The notes below the pieces were generated by a model, which saw only the letters and a program-made list of their open reading frames with translations, had not been told where the DNA came from and ran no database searches. A program made the translations under genes and the position numbers. Shown here one piece after another: positions 62,077-64,000 of a stretch of DNA of 64,000 nt (the first letter of the stretch is position 1; every line of letters begins with the position of its first letter). Origin of the DNA: Fontisubflavum oceani (GTDB taxonomy: Bacteria; Pseudomonadota; Alphaproteobacteria; Rhodobacterales; Rhodobacteraceae); NCBI RefSeq assembly GCF_030407165.1, contig NZ_CP129111.1, positions 3,162,001 to 3,226,000 on the forward strand, read 5' to 3'.

Positions 62077-63105
62077 TCAGTAGCCGCCATTGAAGATTTC
62101 GAAATACTGGTCGAGCACGCGGTCTTTAGTGAATTTCGCTTCAAGCGTCGCTGTGCCTGTGGCCACCAGGTTTGCCGCCAGACCCTCTTCATCCCGAACA
62201 CGCTCAATAGCGGCGGCCGTCCCGTCTACGTCATCGATATCAACCAGCAAGCAATCCTGCCCATCGGTTGCGAACCAGCTTGGCCCTTCGGATTTCGTGG
62301 AAATCGTCGGCACCTGTGCCTTCCAGCTCTCCAAAATCACATTGCCGAGGGGCTCATGGCGCGATGGCATCACAAACACATTCGCCGCCGCCACATAGTG
62401 CATCGGCTCGTCGACCCACCCAAGAAACCGTACCCGCTCGGACATGCCGAGTTCCGCCACCAGCGCTTCCAATTCGGGTCGTTTGTCGCCCTCGCCCAGC
62501 AACCAGAGCCAGGCATTCGGGATCTTCGCCGCAGCCCGGATCAACACATCGAAGCCCTTCCGATGCACAAACCGACCTGAGCCGCAGATCACAAAAGCGT
62601 CGTCTGGCGTGTTCACACTCACCCGGCTAATCGGGACCGGCGTAATCTCGCGCGCGAAGTTCGAGATAACCAGCGCAGGTTTTTGCCATCCCAAATCGCG
62701 ACACGCCCGCGCGATGCCGGGTGTATTCCCGATGATTAGGTCGTTGTACCGGAAATGACGCAAATGCCGTGGATAGTCGCCGAGACGGGTCAGTTTCACC
62801 GCTCCAGGATAGTCCGGGATCAGGCGAGACGACCGCGACATCCACGCCATGATGACATCAGGTTGCCAACGCTGGATCATCCGGTGGACCCGCCAGGTCA
62901 AAAGAGGCGTCGATATAGACAAGCGGCGATAGTGGTTTTCCATAATCGGACCCAAAGGGGCAATTTCGTCTTTCCAGAGCCGCCCGGGACGGGTCACAAA
63001 ACGCTGCTCCGCGCCGCGCTCGGCAAAGCCCTGAACCAGATTGACGAAAAACCGCTCTGCTCCACCATCCTTTCCGAAATGCATATGGAGGATTTTCTTG
63101 CTCAT
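62077..63105 (-). CDS. Glycosyltransferase family 4 (GT-B), copy 1
   Basis: 342 residues with the N-terminal MHFGKDGGAERFFVNLVQGFAERG acceptor-domain motif, and a donor domain with GSGRFVHRKGFDVLIRAAAKIPNAWLWLLGEGDKRP and MPSRHEPLGNVILESWKAQVP (EX7E-type). Close paralogue of the next gene, one base overlapping, so the pair arose by tandem duplication. Uses a nucleotide sugar for surface-glycan synthesis. Confidence 0.9.
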   Translation of the reverse strand: MSKKILHMHFGKDGGAERFFVNLVQGFAERGAEQRFVTRPGRLWKDEIAPLGPIMENHYRRLSISTPLLTWRVHRMIQRWQPDVIMAWMSRSSRLIPDYPGAVKLTRLGDYPRHLRHFRYNDLIIGNTPGIARACRDLGWQKPALVISNFAREITPVPISRVSVNTPDDAFVICGSGRFVHRKGFDVLIRAAAKIPNAWLWLLGEGDKRPELEALVAELGMSERVRFLGWVDEPMHYVAAANVFVMPSRHEPLGNVILESWKAQVPTISTKSEGPSWFATDGQDCLLVDIDDVDGTAAAIERVRDEEGLAANLVATGTATLEAKFTKDRVLDQYFEIFNGGY

Positions 63106-64000
63106 CAGAGCTGGCCTGCGCGAATGGCGTCGAAAAGGGTTAGGTATTTGGAAACGATACGGTCCTTGGAAAACTCACGCGTCAACGTTGCCTTCCCTTC
63201 AGCCACCAGCTGCGCGGCCAGCTCCGGCGCATCCGCAATGCGCTGGATGGCCTGCGCGATACCCGCCGCATCATCGATCTCTGTCTTCAGCGCGTCTTTG
63301 CCATCTGTCGCGGCCCAGTCCGGCCCTTCCGACCGGGTGGTGACAACCGGCACGCCGCTGGCCCAGCCCTCCAAAAGCACGTTGCCCAAAGGCTCCTCAC
63401 GACTTGGGACACAGAACACATCTGCCGCAGCGATGTAATCTGTCGTCCGATCCACCCATCCGACAAACCGTGTCCGGGCGCGAAGACCCAACTCATCCAC
63501 CAGAGCCTCCAGCATCGGTCGATCTTCTCCATCGCCCACCAACCAGAGCCAGGCGTCAGGGCACAGAGCTGCGGCGCGGATCAAACTATCCATTCCCTTT
63601 GTCCGAAAAAATCGCCCCGCACCACAGATCAGAAACACCTCCTCTGGCGTGTCAAACCGGGCCCGCGCCACAGGCGTGATCGGATTCTGGGTCGGAAAAT
63701 TCGAGATAATCTCAAGCGGCCCTTCCCAACCGATTTTCCGGCAATGTCTCAGAACCGGCGGGGTGTTGCCGACAATACAATCCAGATGTGTAAAATGGCG
63801 CGTATGGCGGGGATAATCTCCCAATCGCAACACCTTAGCGGCTTTGGGCAGATTGGGGATCAAGCGTGCAGCGGGCGCGCGCCAAGCTAAGATCGCATCG
63901 GGTGCAAATCGCCGGATCTGGCCGCCCAACCGCGCGGCCTGCAGCAAACCGGTCGGGGTTCGGCGGAGAAAGTGCCCCTCCTGCACCGATCCAAACGCGG
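63105..64000 (-). CDS. Glycosyltransferase family 4 (GT-B), copy 2 (N-terminus beyond window)
   Basis: About 298 visible residues, clearly homologous to copy 1 across their length: RFAPDAILAWRAPAARLIPNLP, VLRLGDYPRHTRHF, GAGRFFRTKGMDSLIRAAALCPDAWLWLVGDGEDRP and VPSREEPLGNVLLEGWASGVP. Alignment with copy 1 shows that roughly the first 60 residues lie past the right edge. The frame is open to 64000. GTG 63986 is not the real start. Confidence 0.88.
   Translation of the reverse strand, partial: AFGSVQEGHFLRRTPTGLLQAARLGGQIRRFAPDAILAWRAPAARLIPNLPKAAKVLRLGDYPRHTRHFTHLDCIVGNTPPVLRHCRKIGWEGPLEIISNFPTQNPITPVARARFDTPEEVFLICGAGRFFRTKGMDSLIRAAALCPDAWLWLVGDGEDRPMLEALVDELGLRARTRFVGWVDRTTDYIAAADVFCVPSREEPLGNVLLEGWASGVPVVTTRSEGPDWAATDGKDALKTEIDDAAGIAQAIQRIADAPELAAQLVAEGKATLTREFSKDRIVSKYLTLFDAIRAGQL

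Noticed and set aside
1..64000. CRISPR arrays, tRNA or rRNA genes, prophage or transposase genes
   Set aside because: I found no regularly spaced direct repeats, no cloverleaf-like segments with conserved arms and no transposase, integrase or phage motifs. A tRNA scan was not possible here.

Overview
The window looks like a chromosomal segment from an alphaproteobacterium of the Rhodobacterales (Roseobacter group). The GC content is high. Tightly overlapping operons are common, often with ATGA or TGATG stop/start junctions. Several families are typical of that lineage: a DUF2312/GapR-like protein, cytoplasmic SoeABC sulfite dehydrogenase, TRAP transport with DctBD-like regulation, binding-protein sugar ABC transport with LacI regulators, and a TIGR01244/YeeE persulfide module. 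I see no rRNA, tRNA, CRISPR, prophage or insertion sequence. About 60 protein genes fill the window, including two cut by its edges.

Layout. 1-4.5 kb: dgt (partial) and a divergent HesB/IscA-type Fe-S carrier, a SpoIIAA-like protein, xthA, an AbrB-family membrane protein, and a ferredoxin with two CDGSH domains. 4.7-13.9 kb: a dipeptide/oligopeptide ABC system. It has two paralogous binding proteins, two permeases and one fused double ATPase, interrupted by a glutathionyl-hydroquinone-reductase-like GST, a DUF1801 remnant, a SnoaL-like protein and a small LuxR-type regulator. 13.9-16.8 kb: an ECF sigma factor, an anti-sigma factor, a subtilisin-type protease and a small secreted protein in one direction. 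17-28.9 kb: a large carbohydrate or polyol catabolic region with a sugar ABC importer, two GMC oxidoreductases, an SDR, a DUF993 aldolase-like protein, a LacI regulator, glycerate kinase and a Dabb protein. 29-35 kb: a second LacI regulator, then an operon of Gfo/Idh/MocA dehydrogenase, CoA-transferase, enoyl-CoA hydratase and aldehyde dehydrogenase. 35.2-38.4 kb: a 1068-residue catabolic-type reductive dehalogenase fused to its own ferredoxin-NAD(P)H reductase. 38.4-43 kb: soeCBA. 43.2-49.5 kb: TRAP transporter dctPQM with a two-component system. 49.7-54.1 kb: mixed small genes, gamma-glutamyltransferase and a DksA-like protein. 54.3-56.5 kb: a persulfide/sulfur-import operon. 56.5-59.5 kb: EamA exporter, LpxL-like acyltransferase, DUF1223 and a methyltransferase. 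59.5-64 kb: an AT-richer FkbM gene plus glycosyltransferases, probably a surface-glycan locus.

How it may work together. LacI-type palindromes centred on CG link three promoters. A TTGGAA-N2-TTCCAA motif lies before the GMC/SDR/GMC/DUF993/LacI/glycerate-kinase operon. A helically phased pair with related half-sites lies between the Gfo/Idh operon and the reductive dehalogenase gene. The embedded LacI protein may therefore control both catabolic operons and possibly the dehalogenase, an unusual link between organohalide removal and sugar-type catabolism. A different pair of palindromes serves the sugar ABC importer and the second LacI gene.

Data-quality warning. Eight genes carry nine single-base frameshifts, mostly in short homopolymers, while both halves of each gene remain well conserved. 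I read these as probable sequencing or assembly errors rather than true pseudogenes, but mark the genes as frameshifted.
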